DNA of 52,835 nucleotides from Acidobacteriota bacterium (GTDB taxonomy: Bacteria; Acidobacteriota; Vicinamibacteria; Marinacidobacterales; Marinacidobacteraceae): positions 1 through 52,835 of the forward strand of contig JAJEAO010000045.1 of the NCBI GenBank assembly GCA_022822745.1. The letters run 5' to 3'. The notes below the pieces were generated by a model. That model had not been told where the DNA came from. It saw nothing but the letters and a program-made list of their open reading frames with translations, and ran no database searches. Each line of letters opens with the position of its first letter. The stretch's first letter is position 1. The translations under genes were made by a program, and so were the position numbers. Shown in pieces: positions 1 through 9,212 of this stretch.

Positions 1-402
1 GGTGCGGTTGAAGCGCTCGACGTGGGCGTTCATCTTCGGGGTCTTCGGGTAGGTGAACATGCGTCCGAGGCCGAGCTTCTCGACGCGCTTGCGGAAGAGG
101 CCCTCGAACTCGGAGCCGTTGTCGGAGAGGATCTTCTCGACTCGGGCGGGGAAGACGTCGAGGACGACATCGAGGAAGGCGCTGGACCAGCCGGTTCCGA
201 GGCTGGGGGAGGCGACGGCCACGGCGAAGCGGGTGCGAACATCCACGGCCGCGAAGAGATAACGACGGACCCCGGAGTCGATGCGTTGGACGGTGTCCAC
301 GGCGAGGAGCTCGCCGGGGCGCCTGGGACGGTAGCCCTTGGACCTGCGACGATGATGTTCGTATCCAGGGCGAAGTGGTGAATATGACACTGTATTCGAC
401 AT
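1..402 (-). pseudogene. IS transposase remnant, rve integrase core (truncated)
   Basis: Read on the minus strand, an open frame runs to the window edge and carries a retroviral-type integrase core. The first catalytic Asp lies in GELLAVDTV, the second in SDNGSEF, and the Glu in HVERFNRT, with 34 residues between the last two, as in IS481/IS3-type transposases. The Arg/Pro-rich stretch YRPRRPGELL just before the core is typical of the linker ahead of the rve domain. The N-terminal helix-turn-helix region is not recognisable: the frame stays open upstream to at least 501, but that sequence does not resemble a transposase. The last residues are cut by the window. It is probably a 5'-truncated relic next to the acyltransferase gene; no terminal inverted repeat was found. 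The ATG at 402 is only a convenient boundary. Confidence 0.7.
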
Positions 403-501
403 GACCAGCCTCGCCACGGAGACCGTCTCGCGGCGCGCTCTCCCCTGGATCGGGCGAGACGAAGGGCCGGGGGCGAAACCCCTCTTCTCCTGAGCCGTCC
501 G

Positions 502-1599
502 GTGTCCTCCCGCCTCCGCTCCCTCGACGCGTTCCGCGGCTTCACGATCGCCGCGATGATCCTGGTGAACAACCCGGGGAGCTGGAGTCACGTGTTCCCC
601 GCGCTGCTCCACGCTCCCTGGCACGGGTGGACCCCCACCGACCTGATCTTCCCGTTCTTCCTGTTCATCGTCGGGGTGGCGATCCCGTTCTCGACCGAGA
701 AGCGCTTCGAGAGGGGCGCCACGCGGTGGAGTCTGACGGGGCGGATGGTCCGGAGGAGCGCGATCCTGGTGGGGCTCGGGCTGCTGCTGGCCGCCTGGCC
801 GTTCTTCGATCTCGGAGCGCTCCGCTTCCCCGGGGTTCTTCAGCGCATCGGGATCGTGTACCTGATCGTGGGCGCCGCGACGGTGTGGGGCACGCGCCGC
901 GAGCTGCGCTGGCTCGCCGCCGCCTGTCTCGTCGGGTTCCACGCGGTGATGCGGTTCGTCCCGGCCCCCGGCGGCGTCGCCGGAGATCTCGAGCCGGGAA
1001 CGAACATCGCCGCATGGCTCGACCGCGCGATCCTGGGGGCGAACCTCTACCAGGGAACATGGGATCCGGAGGGGGTGCTTTCGACGGTCCCCGCCATCGC
1101 GACGGCCGTGATTGGCGTGTTCTGCGGGAAGTGGCTGCTCGGTCGCGAGTCCCTCGAGGCGAAGACGACGAAGCTGTTCGCCGCCGGCTTCGTTCTCCTC
1201 GGGGCGGGGTGGGTGTGGAGCTTCTGGCTGCCGATCAACAAGAACCTGTGGACGAGCTCCTACGTGCTGTTCACCGGAGGCATCGCGCTTTCCTGTCTCG
1301 CGCTGTTCATGCTGGTCATGGACCGAGCCGACCGCCCGCCTTCGTCGCGGACCCGGCCGCTCGAGGCGCTCGGGCGAAATGCCATCACCGTATTCGTCGG
1401 CTCCGGGCTGCTGGCGAAGACCCTCCTGGTGTTCCCGGCGTCCGGCGATGCGTCGGCCCACGCCTGGATCTATTCCACGCTCTTTGCCTCGTGGCTCGGG
1501 CCGCTCTACGGCTCGCTCGGCTTCGCGCTGACCCACGTCGCGCTGTGGACCGGGGTCGCCGTCTTTCTCGACCACCGCCGGATCTACCTGAAGGTGTGA
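502..1599 (+). CDS. Heparan-alpha-glucosaminide N-acetyltransferase-like membrane acyltransferase (NagX/DUF5009 type)
   Basis: A 365-residue polytopic membrane protein starting at GTG 502. Family members transfer acetyl groups from the cytoplasm to amino sugars across the membrane; the substrate here is unknown. The family signature RLRSLDAFRGFTIAAMILVN begins at residue 4, which fixes the start even though no clear Shine-Dalgarno sequence is present. A conserved FPFFLFIVGVAIPFS segment follows at about residues 51-65, then roughly ten hydrophobic helices to the end. The gene is followed after 2 bases by the FG-GAP lipoprotein gene, so the two are probably co-transcribed. Its last about 145 bases recur, slightly diverged, at 14020-14163. 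Confidence 0.85.
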   Translation: MSSRLRSLDAFRGFTIAAMILVNNPGSWSHVFPALLHAPWHGWTPTDLIFPFFLFIVGVAIPFSTEKRFERGATRWSLTGRMVRRSAILVGLGLLLAAWPFFDLGALRFPGVLQRIGIVYLIVGAATVWGTRRELRWLAAACLVGFHAVMRFVPAPGGVAGDLEPGTNIAAWLDRAILGANLYQGTWDPEGVLSTVPAIATAVIGVFCGKWLLGRESLEAKTTKLFAAGFVLLGAGWVWSFWLPINKNLWTSSYVLFTGGIALSCLALFMLVMDRADRPPSSRTRPLEALGRNAITVFVGSGLLAKTLLVFPASGDASAHAWIYSTLFASWLGPLYGSLGFALTHVALWTGVAVFLDHRRIYLKV

Positions 1600-1601
1600 G
1601 C

Positions 1602-3314
1602 ATGGCCTCATCCGTGTCCGCGCGACGCCTGGCCTGGCTGGCGTGCCCGCTGATCGCGGCGTGCGGGGACAGCAGCGAGCTCCCTTCGGATGCCGCCGTC
1701 GCGAATCCAGGCGCGGCGTCCGTGTTTCTCGATGCCTCCGCCGAAGCCGGACTCGACTTCACGCATCGGAGCGGCGCCGCCGGGGACTTCCATCTGCCGG
1801 AGATCATGGGAAGCGGGGCGGCTCTCGTGGACCACGACAACGACGGCGATCTGGACATCTATTTCGTGCAGGGCGGCTCGCTCGAGTCGGACGACGCCGG
1901 GGAAAACCGTCTCTACGAGAACCGCGGGCGTCCGTCCCCGGGGGCCCTGGCGCCGCAGTTCGCGGATGTCACGGCCAGAGCCGGGGTCGGCGACCGGGGA
2001 TACGGGATGGGAGTCGCCACCGGCGACTACGACAGCGACGGCTTCCTCGATCTGTATGTGACGAACTTCGGCCGGAACGCGCTCTATCGGAATCGGGGCG
2101 ATGGAACCTTCGAGGAGGTGGGGGGCGCCGCCGGCGTGGATGACGACCGGTGGGGAACGAGCGCCGCGTTCTTCGACTTCGACCGCGACGGACACCTCGA
2201 CCTGTTCGTCGTCAACTACGTCGAGTTCAGCGTGAGCGACAACCCGGTGTGCCGCCCCACGGGAGAGCGGGACTACTGCCATCCCGACAACTTCGATGCC
2301 CAGGTGGACATCCTGTACCGCAATCGGGGAGACGGGACGTTCGCCGATGTGACGGCGGCGGCGGGCATCTCCGAGGCCTACGGCAGCGGATTGGGAGTCG
2401 CCACGGTGGATTTCGACGGGGACGGATGGCTCGACATCTATGTCGCCAACGACGGCAACGAGAACCAGCTCTGGCGCAACGGCGGGGACGGCGCGTTCGA
2501 AGACGTGGCGCTGTTCGCGGGCGTGGCGCTGAACGGCGACGGGGCCGCCGAAGCCGGGATGGGCGTCGCTGTGGGCGACTACGACCAGGATGGCGATGCC
2601 GACATCTTCGTGACGCACCTGCGCGGCGAGACGAACACGCTGTACGAGAACCAGGGGAGCGGTTTCTTCGACGACGCGACTTTCGTCCGGGGGCTCGGGT
2701 ATCCGAGTCTGCGCTCGACGGCTTTCGGCGTTCGGTGGTTCGACTTCGACAACGACGGGTTCTCGGACCTCTTCGTCGCAAACGGGGCCGTGGCGCTTGG
2801 ACCTCCAGGTGGTGCCGGAGTCTCCCGGTACGCCGAGCCGAACCAGCTCTTTCGCGGAGACGGCGGCCGGTTCGAAGCGGTTTCCGCGACCCCGGGTTCG
2901 TCCATGGAGCTCGTGGAAGTCAGTCGGGGAGCCGCGTTCGGCGATGTGGACGGCGACGGCGACGTGGATGTTCTGGTCTCGAACAACGAAGGACCAGCCC
3001 GACTGCTGCTGAACCAGGTCGGAGCCCGGCGGCACTGGATTTCCCTGAGGCTGCGACAGGAGCGGGGAGATCCGTTTGCGTTCGGCGCCCGGGTGACGGT
3101 GATCCGGGAGGGCGGAGACTCCGTGTACAAGCGGGTGGGCAGCGACGGAAGTTACGGGAGCGCCAGCGATTCGCGGGTCCACTTCGGACTCGGCGCCGAT
3201 GCGGCAGTCGTCGGGGTCGAGGTGACCTGGCCGGATGGAGGGACGGAGTTCTTCCCCGAAGTCGCCGTGAACCGGGAGAACGAACTGGTGGAGGGCGCGG
3301 GCGCCTGCTCATGA
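1602..3314 (+). CDS. FG-GAP/VCBS repeat lipoprotein with ASPIC/UnbV domain (CRTAC1-like)
   Basis: A 570-residue exported protein. The ATG at 1602 gives a lipoprotein signal with lipobox LIAAC at about residues 15-19. Seven calcium-binding FG-GAP-type motifs are visible, for example DHDNDGDLD, DYDSDGFLD, DFDRDGHLD, DFDGDGWLD, DYDQDGDAD, DFDNDGFSD and DVDGDGDVD, which implies a beta-propeller. The C-terminal about 90 residues fit ASPIC/UnbV (FGARVTV, then the WPDGGTEFF ending). Such proteins are extracellular or periplasmic adhesion or scaffold modules; no catalytic site is seen. The longer in-frame opening upstream of 1602 lies antisense-like inside the acyltransferase gene and is not used. 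The stop overlaps the next ATG (ATGA), so translation is coupled to the TPR gene. Confidence 0.9.
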   Translation: MASSVSARRLAWLACPLIAACGDSSELPSDAAVANPGAASVFLDASAEAGLDFTHRSGAAGDFHLPEIMGSGAALVDHDNDGDLDIYFVQGGSLESDDAGENRLYENRGRPSPGALAPQFADVTARAGVGDRGYGMGVATGDYDSDGFLDLYVTNFGRNALYRNRGDGTFEEVGGAAGVDDDRWGTSAAFFDFDRDGHLDLFVVNYVEFSVSDNPVCRPTGERDYCHPDNFDAQVDILYRNRGDGTFADVTAAAGISEAYGSGLGVATVDFDGDGWLDIYVANDGNENQLWRNGGDGAFEDVALFAGVALNGDGAAEAGMGVAVGDYDQDGDADIFVTHLRGETNTLYENQGSGFFDDATFVRGLGYPSLRSTAFGVRWFDFDNDGFSDLFVANGAVALGPPGGAGVSRYAEPNQLFRGDGGRFEAVSATPGSSMELVEVSRGAAFGDVDGDGDVDVLVSNNEGPARLLLNQVGARRHWISLRLRQERGDPFAFGARVTVIREGGDSVYKRVGSDGSYGSASDSRVHFGLGADAAVVGVEVTWPDGGTEFFPEVAVNRENELVEGAGACS

Positions 3315-5050
3315 AAGGAGACGTGAGAGAGTCACGGGCGGCGCGAATCCTGGTCGTCGCCGGGGCGCTCCTGGCCTCGCCGGCCTGCCGGGAGAACCCG
3401 GAGGAACATCCCGTTCCCGTCGTCTCCGAGGAACAGCTCGCGCTCCTCGAACCGGCGGCGCGGGAAGCGATCGCCGACGCCCGGGAAGCGCTGCTCCGGC
3501 GCGCGGAGGACTCGGAATCCCATGGTCGGCTCGCCATGCTTCTCCACGCGCACGGTCTCCTGGCCGAGGCCGCTTCCGCGTACGAGACAGCGCAGGCCCT
3601 CGCCCCCGACGACGCCCGGTGGCCCCGGCTGGATGCCCACCGCGCCGCCGAGGCGGGAGACGAGGAAGAAGCGCTCGTCAAGGCGCGACAGGCTGTGCTG
3701 CGCGACGCTCGATCCGTCGCGGCCCGCACGACCCTTGGCGTACTGGAGTTGCGGCGCGGTCGCGTGGACGAATCCCGGGACCACTTCGAGACCGCTCTCG
3801 AAATCGAGCCTCGCAACGTCGCGGCGCTGCGCGGCATGGCGACGGTCGAATTCCGGGGCGGCAACCTGGGCGACGCGCTGGACTTCGTGGAGCGAGCCCT
3901 CGCGGTGGACCCGGACGATCCCCGGATGCACTACACGGCGGCCCTGGCCTGGGAACGCCTGGGAGACCCCGCTCGGGCGCAGGACCATCTCGCGGCATCC
4001 CGGCAAGCTCCATCCCGACGCCCCGCGATCGAACCGCCGCCGGAGATCGCCGCGCTGCGCGGCCGGGGAGCGCGGGCCGCCCTTGCCGCGGGGACCGATC
4101 TCCTGGAGCAGGGCCGCCACGAGGCTGCGGTCATCGCGCTGACCGAGGCGACGCGGATGGATCCCGGATCCGCCGACGCGCAGAACGCCCTCGGCGCCGC
4201 GCTCGAAGAGTCGGGAGACCTGGTGGCGGCGCGCCTCCGCTACGAGCGTGCGGTGGCGCTCGATCCCGACCTCGCGGTGACCAGGATGAATCTCGGCGTC
4301 CTGCTCGGTCGCCTGGGCGAGCTCGACGCCGCAGTGGAGCATCTCGAATCGGCCGTTCGGCTGGATCCGGGGCGCGCGGATGCGTGGACCGCCCTGGGCG
4401 CGGCGCTGGAAGCGAGTCGGCGCCCCGGGGAAGCGATGGCGGCCTACCGCGAGGCCGTCTCCCGCGACGCGGGTCTCGCGCGAGCCCGTCTTCGGCTCGG
4501 GGTCCTCCTGGGGGAAGGCGGGCAGATCGAAGACGCCGTGTTCCATCTCCGTGAGGCCGTCCAGCGGACTCCGGAGTCGGGCGAGGCGCACCACTACCTG
4601 GCTGTCGGCCTCCTCCGACTCGGCGATGTCGGCGAGGCGCTGGAGCACGAGAAGCGGGCGATCGTCCTGGCGGAAGCCGCCGGGGAGGAGGATCTGCTGG
4701 GCACCGCCCGGTACAGCCTCGGGCTGCTTCTGCGGGAATCCGGTCTCCTCGCGGAGGCTCTGGCGAGCCTGGAGGGGGCGAGGGAGCGCTTTCCCGAGAA
4801 CCTCGACCTCCTCGCCGAGCTTGCCCACACGCATCACCTGGTGGGGGATCACGCCGCCGCGATCGGGGTCCAGAAGCGGGTCGCGGCGGCGCGGCCGGAT
4901 GATGCGGATGCGCACTACCGGCTGGGTGTGTTCCTCGCGGCCAGCGGCGATTCCGCGGCGGCGCGGAGGGCCTTTCGGGAGAGCCTGCGCGTGGAACCCG
5001 GATTCGTTCCGGCCGCCGAAGCGTTGCGAAGGCTGGATCGCGAGTTCTGA
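3311..5050 (+). CDS. TPR repeat lipoprotein
   Basis: A 579-residue protein starting at ATG 3311, which overlaps the previous stop. The N-terminus is a lipoprotein signal ending ALLASPAC. After a short acidic linker, the rest is a long array of about a dozen tetratricopeptide repeats, with spaced patterns such as ALGAALEESGDLVAARLRYE, LGVLLGRLGELDAAVEHLES and YRLGVFLAASGDSAAARRAF. TPR arrays bind partner proteins. The pairing of a CRTAC1-like ASPIC lipoprotein with a TPR lipoprotein is recurrent in this kind of genome and suggests that the two form one envelope complex; this is inference. No enzymatic domain is visible. Confidence 0.88.
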   Translation: MKGDVRESRAARILVVAGALLASPACRENPEEHPVPVVSEEQLALLEPAAREAIADAREALLRRAEDSESHGRLAMLLHAHGLLAEAASAYETAQALAPDDARWPRLDAHRAAEAGDEEEALVKARQAVLRDARSVAARTTLGVLELRRGRVDESRDHFETALEIEPRNVAALRGMATVEFRGGNLGDALDFVERALAVDPDDPRMHYTAALAWERLGDPARAQDHLAASRQAPSRRPAIEPPPEIAALRGRGARAALAAGTDLLEQGRHEAAVIALTEATRMDPGSADAQNALGAALEESGDLVAARLRYERAVALDPDLAVTRMNLGVLLGRLGELDAAVEHLESAVRLDPGRADAWTALGAALEASRRPGEAMAAYREAVSRDAGLARARLRLGVLLGEGGQIEDAVFHLREAVQRTPESGEAHHYLAVGLLRLGDVGEALEHEKRAIVLAEAAGEEDLLGTARYSLGLLLRESGLLAEALASLEGARERFPENLDLLAELAHTHHLVGDHAAAIGVQKRVAAARPDDADAHYRLGVFLAASGDSAAARRAFRESLRVEPGFVPAAEALRRLDREF

Positions 5051-5066
5051 AGTCTGCGCGTTCTCT

Positions 5067-7154
5067 TTACGGCTGCTTCGCCCGGAGGCGGGCGAGGCGT
5101 TCTCCGATGCGCGGCTGATCGGGTTCCAGCGCCAGAGAACGTTCGAAGGCGGCGGCGGCGCGCTCGAAGTCGTCCGACTGTTCGTGCGCGTCGCCCAGCG
5201 CGTTCAGCAGCACGGCGCCCGGTGGGCGAAGGGAGACAGCGCGTTCGAGGTACCGGGCGGCCTCGGCGAATCGCCCCTCGAAGTAGTGGGCGAACCCCAG
5301 CCCGGCGACGACCTCGTGCTCGTTCGGGAACTCCGACTCGAGGGGAGTCAGCAGCTCCAGCGCGCGCCCGGTCTCTCCGGTTCGCAGCACCAGGCTGGCC
5401 AGTCTCCACCGCGCCATCGGGAGGTCGGAACCGGCCGCGCGGACCGCCCGCTCCAGCTCGACTCGCGCGGATTCGACCCGTCCCATCGCCAGGAACTGGT
5501 TGCCGCGAGTCAGTCCGAGAACACCGGGAGTCGAAATCGGCGCTCCGCTCCGGTGCACGTAGCTTGCGCGGGAGACGATTCGCGGGATGACGCGCAGTTC
5601 GCTGTCGCGCTCCGCCAGCACCGCTCCCTCGGAATCGAGGAGCTCGACGCGAAACCGGTAATCCCCCGTCTCGACTCCGGTGAGTTCGAAGTCGGCGACG
5701 CCTCCGCCGTCGTCGAATCCGGTGGCGGGCAGCGCTTGCTCGCGCAGCGTCTCCTCGCCTTTCCCGAGTGACATCCGCAGCATCGCACGGTCTTCCGCCC
5801 CCGCCACCTGGACTCCGACCCGCAGGGTGTCTCCCAGCGAGAACAAGTGACTGGCGGCGGGACGAAGCCGGTGTTGCGCCATGGCGAATGCCCCCCGCTC
5901 CCGGTTTTCGGACGACTCCACATCGAAGGCGAGTACCGGATCGCTCATCACCGGAGCGTTCCCGCTCGGCTCCGATACCGCCAGCGTCGCCTCGGCCACG
6001 GTGAAGCGCTTCATGACGCGATTCCTGAGCACGACGCTCACTTCGAAGTCTCCGGGCACGAGGGGAAAGCTGCCCTGGAATGCGAACGGAAAGGCCTGCG
6101 CCGCGTCCATCTGTGCGGGCGAGAGATCCACGATCAACTCACGGTCCTCGGTGTGGACGAGGTCTCCATCGAGTTCGCGCACATCCACGGTGAGATCCAT
6201 GATGGTGTAGTAGCCCGACTCCTGCTCATTCCTCTGAAGGGCCATGTCCTGGGGGGCGAGTTCCACCGTGTAGTGGACGAGCGCGCTGGCGTCCGGCGCG
6301 AGGAGCATCCGGAAGGCGCTGCGGTTGGGAACGAAGTTGAACGAGTAGTCGGCGGTGACCCGGTCACCGTACCGGGCGGCTCCATCGAGATAGTCGGTGC
6401 GAATGCGGCGGCCGGGCGCCTCGTGAATCCGGTCCAGGAGGATGTCCGTTCCGAGCGAAGCCCGGCCCGTCATGAGATCGCCCGGATCGCTCGGATCGAG
6501 CGAGAGGGACGCCCGGCCGAGCTCGGGAGAGATGTCGCCCAGCGTCACGACGATGGCGGCCGGGTCGGTCGTGTCCAGCGAGGCGTAACGGCCGCGCAGC
6601 AGGCTTCTCGGGCCGTCGAGCGCCGGGTGGTAGAGACGGTACTCACCGAAATCCCGCGGACGGAAGAACACCAGGTAGAAGAACGAGGGCAGCCCCGCAC
6701 CGGCCTCGCTCTGGTAGAACCAGAGTTCGGTGGACACGATCTCGTTCAGGCCGTCGAAGCGCTGCCGCTCCCGCGGCTGCCCGAGCAGGATGAACATGCG
6801 CCCTCGGTCGGTCATCCAGCCGGGACGGGTGGTGTCGTCCGCCAGCGACCGGTTCGTGAAGTCCAGACGCCGGTAGTGCTCTTCCCGGGCCTCGTTCACG
6901 GGACTCGCCGGGTCCGGATCGCGCCTGCGCCAGAACGCTTCGATGAATCGCTGACGCTCTTCGACCGTCTCCAGCGCCAGGAAGAACTCCCGCTCCGGAG
7001 CGGTGATGATGTAGGTGACCTCTTCTTCCAGCCATGTCCGATGATCGGGCGTCAGGCGTTCGAGCGGTTCCTGGCCCGTTCGCGCCGGCTCGGTCGGGGG
7101 GGCGGGCCAGGCGCCGAGCAGGGAAACCAGGAGCGCGACGCCCGGAGCGCTCAC
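5067..7154 (-). CDS. GWxTD domain-containing protein with C-terminal TPRs
   Basis: A 695-residue exported protein starting at GTG 7154, with a weak hydrophobic signal (VALLVSLLGAW). The GWxTD signature appears as GWMTDRGRMFILLGQP at about residue 110, preceded by the usual ERQRFIEAFWRRRDPDP block. The centre (about 230-500) is beta-rich and of unknown function. The last about 150 residues hold TPR-like repeats (FLAMGRVESARVELERAV, ALGDAHEQSDDFERAAAAF). The gene starts 7 bases after the stop of the PQQ-type dehydrogenase gene and is probably the last gene of that operon. The GWxTD family has no established biochemical activity. It converges on the TPR lipoprotein gene with a 16-bp gap and no obvious terminator hairpin. 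Confidence 0.85.
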   Translation of the reverse strand: MSAPGVALLVSLLGAWPAPPTEPARTGQEPLERLTPDHRTWLEEEVTYIITAPEREFFLALETVEERQRFIEAFWRRRDPDPASPVNEAREEHYRRLDFTNRSLADDTTRPGWMTDRGRMFILLGQPRERQRFDGLNEIVSTELWFYQSEAGAGLPSFFYLVFFRPRDFGEYRLYHPALDGPRSLLRGRYASLDTTDPAAIVVTLGDISPELGRASLSLDPSDPGDLMTGRASLGTDILLDRIHEAPGRRIRTDYLDGAARYGDRVTADYSFNFVPNRSAFRMLLAPDASALVHYTVELAPQDMALQRNEQESGYYTIMDLTVDVRELDGDLVHTEDRELIVDLSPAQMDAAQAFPFAFQGSFPLVPGDFEVSVVLRNRVMKRFTVAEATLAVSEPSGNAPVMSDPVLAFDVESSENRERGAFAMAQHRLRPAASHLFSLGDTLRVGVQVAGAEDRAMLRMSLGKGEETLREQALPATGFDDGGGVADFELTGVETGDYRFRVELLDSEGAVLAERDSELRVIPRIVSRASYVHRSGAPISTPGVLGLTRGNQFLAMGRVESARVELERAVRAAGSDLPMARWRLASLVLRTGETGRALELLTPLESEFPNEHEVVAGLGFAHYFEGRFAEAARYLERAVSLRPPGAVLLNALGDAHEQSDDFERAAAAFERSLALEPDQPRIGERLARLRAKQP

Positions 7155-7161
7155 GGCGGAC

Positions 7162-9084
7162 TCAGCGGGGAAGGCGGAAGGTGAGGATCTTCGCTTCGGA
7201 TCCGTCCGACTGCGAGGTCGCGATGGAGATCTGCTGGCGGCCGTCGGCGAGATAGGTGACCGGGTTGCCGAAGCCGCCCCCGCCGAGCGGAATTTCCCGG
7301 ATCAGCGTTCCATCTCTCTTGTCGAAGACGTAGAGGAAGTCGCTCGCGGCGCTGATGAAGAGCAGTCCTCCCTCCGTGACCAGCGCGCCGGACTGACCGT
7401 GCTGTGGCGGCGCGACGCCGAGCGGGGGAAGATCGAGATCCTTCAACAGTTCGTGGTTGCGAATGCTGGGTGCGTCCCCCAGCGTGATCTGCCAGAGCAG
7501 CTCTCCCGCGTTCAGGTCGAGCGCCGTGAGCGTGGAGTAGGGCGGCTTGTGAACGGGCACCCCGGGCGCGATCTCGAGTCGCGCGCCGAAGCCCGATCCG
7601 CTGTATTCCGCCTCCACCAGCGGCGAGTCCACCGGGGACACCCGGAACAGCGCGGGCCAGTTGATCGCCTTGACGTAGAGCATTCCCGTGTTCGGGTCGA
7701 ACGACGCGCCGCCCCAGTTGCCCGCGCCCCAGATTCCGGGCATGAGCAGTGTGCCCTCCAGCGAGGGCGGGGTGAACAGCGGGCCCATTCGATAGTCCTT
7801 CACGACTTCCAGGGCTCTTGCCCTGAGCTCGGGGGTGAAATCGATCAGATCGTCTTCCGTGAACCCCTGTCGGCCGAACGGCGGCGGCTTCGTCGGGTAG
7901 GGCTGGGTCGCGGCGGCCTGTTCACCCGGCACATCACTCGCGGGCGCCGGGCGGTCTTCGATCGGCCACACCGGTTCGCCGGTGACCCGGTCGAAGACGT
8001 AAACGAACCCGGTCTTCGCCACCACGGCCACGGCGTCGATCGTCCGGCCCTCGACCTCGATCGTGATCAGGTTGGGCGGTGAGGAGAGGTCGTAGTCCCA
8101 GATCCCGTGGCGGACCGTCTGGAAGTGCCACACCCGTCGGCCGGTGTTCGCGTCGAGGCAGACGATGGACTCGGCGAAGAGGTTGTCTCCCTTTCGATGG
8201 CCGCCGTAGAAGTCGTTGTTCGGCGTGCTCACGGGCAGATAGACGAGCCCGCGCTCGCTGTCCACGGTGAACGGCGCCCACACGTTCGCCGATCCGGTGA
8301 CGGAAGCCGAATCATCCTCCCAGGTTTCGTTGCCGTACTCGCCCTCCTTCGGGATCGTGTGGAAGCTCCACGCGAACTCGCCGGTGCGGACGTTGAACGC
8401 CTGGACGTCACCGGGCGGGTTCCTCTGGAAGATCCGGTTGTCGGGGACGCCGCTTCCGACGATGACCAGATCTCCGTACACCACCGGGGGCGACGTGTTC
8501 GTGTAGAGGAGCCGATTCGTCTCCCACATGAGGTTCTCGGTGAGGTCCGCGACGCCGCCTTCGCCGAACGACGCGATCGGCTCGCCGGTGAGGGCGTCCA
8601 GCGCGACCAGCATCCAGCGGCTGTTGATGAAGACGCGCCGCTCTTCCCCGTCGGTCCAGACTGCGACGCCGCGGTGGCAGAAGCGACAGCCGCGCGCCAG
8701 GTTCCCCCAGTCGTAGGCGCGCGGGTCATAGGCCCACAGCTCCTCTCCGGTCGCTGCGTCGAGCGCGACGACCCGGCTGTAGGAGGTGCTGACATACATC
8801 ACGCCGTCCAGGACGACCGGAGTGCCCTGGAACTTGCCGGGAGCGACCTGCTGTCCCCGGATCGGAGAGCTCGCGAAGGACAGCGGCTTCTCGCCGGTCT
8901 CCCAGCTCCAGCCGAGTTCGATCTGCCCGGCGTTGTCGCGGTTGATCTCGTCGAGCCACGAGTACTTCATGCCCCCGGGATCGCCGCCGTGCGTCTCCCA
9001 GTCGGCGCGCTGGGCGCGCGCGGCCGCCACGGGGAACAGCGCCGCGCCCAGCGCGACCGCGAGCGCCCTTCCTGCAAGGCTCAT
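7162..9084 (-). CDS. PQQ-dependent (quinoprotein) dehydrogenase, copy A
   Basis: A 640-residue periplasmic quinoprotein of the membrane glucose/quinate and alcohol dehydrogenase beta-propeller superfamily. The ATG at 9084 begins a clear Sec signal ending AAARA-Q; the opening extends upstream into the amidohydrolase gene, but that part has no signal and overlaps coding sequence. Propeller blade motifs of the type ALDAATGEELWAYD, CLDANTGRRVWHF and ALDLNAGELLWQI recur. The QRADWETHGGDPGGMKYSWL start and the FGNPVTYLADGRQQ end are typical. The substrate cannot be told. A CxxCH motif (CRFCH, residues 133-137) sits where relatives have a plain CRG-like turn; it could bind haem c or form a disulfide. 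It is closely similar over its full length to the gene at 17585-19507. Likely operon with the amidohydrolase and GWxTD genes. Confidence 0.9.
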   Translation of the reverse strand: MSLAGRALAVALGAALFPVAAARAQRADWETHGGDPGGMKYSWLDEINRDNAGQIELGWSWETGEKPLSFASSPIRGQQVAPGKFQGTPVVLDGVMYVSTSYSRVVALDAATGEELWAYDPRAYDWGNLARGCRFCHRGVAVWTDGEERRVFINSRWMLVALDALTGEPIASFGEGGVADLTENLMWETNRLLYTNTSPPVVYGDLVIVGSGVPDNRIFQRNPPGDVQAFNVRTGEFAWSFHTIPKEGEYGNETWEDDSASVTGSANVWAPFTVDSERGLVYLPVSTPNNDFYGGHRKGDNLFAESIVCLDANTGRRVWHFQTVRHGIWDYDLSSPPNLITIEVEGRTIDAVAVVAKTGFVYVFDRVTGEPVWPIEDRPAPASDVPGEQAAATQPYPTKPPPFGRQGFTEDDLIDFTPELRARALEVVKDYRMGPLFTPPSLEGTLLMPGIWGAGNWGGASFDPNTGMLYVKAINWPALFRVSPVDSPLVEAEYSGSGFGARLEIAPGVPVHKPPYSTLTALDLNAGELLWQITLGDAPSIRNHELLKDLDLPPLGVAPPQHGQSGALVTEGGLLFISAASDFLYVFDKRDGTLIREIPLGGGGFGNPVTYLADGRQQISIATSQSDGSEAKILTFRLPR

Positions 9085-9212
9085 CGTCTCCCTCCTCCGT
9101 GGATCGCGACGGTGCTGCCGGTTCCCCGGAGGCCGAACACCGAATCCATGGAGGGCGATGATACCGAGCCCCGAGCGCTCCCGGCGCCCGACAAGAGCGG
9201 GCCCCTGGTCGT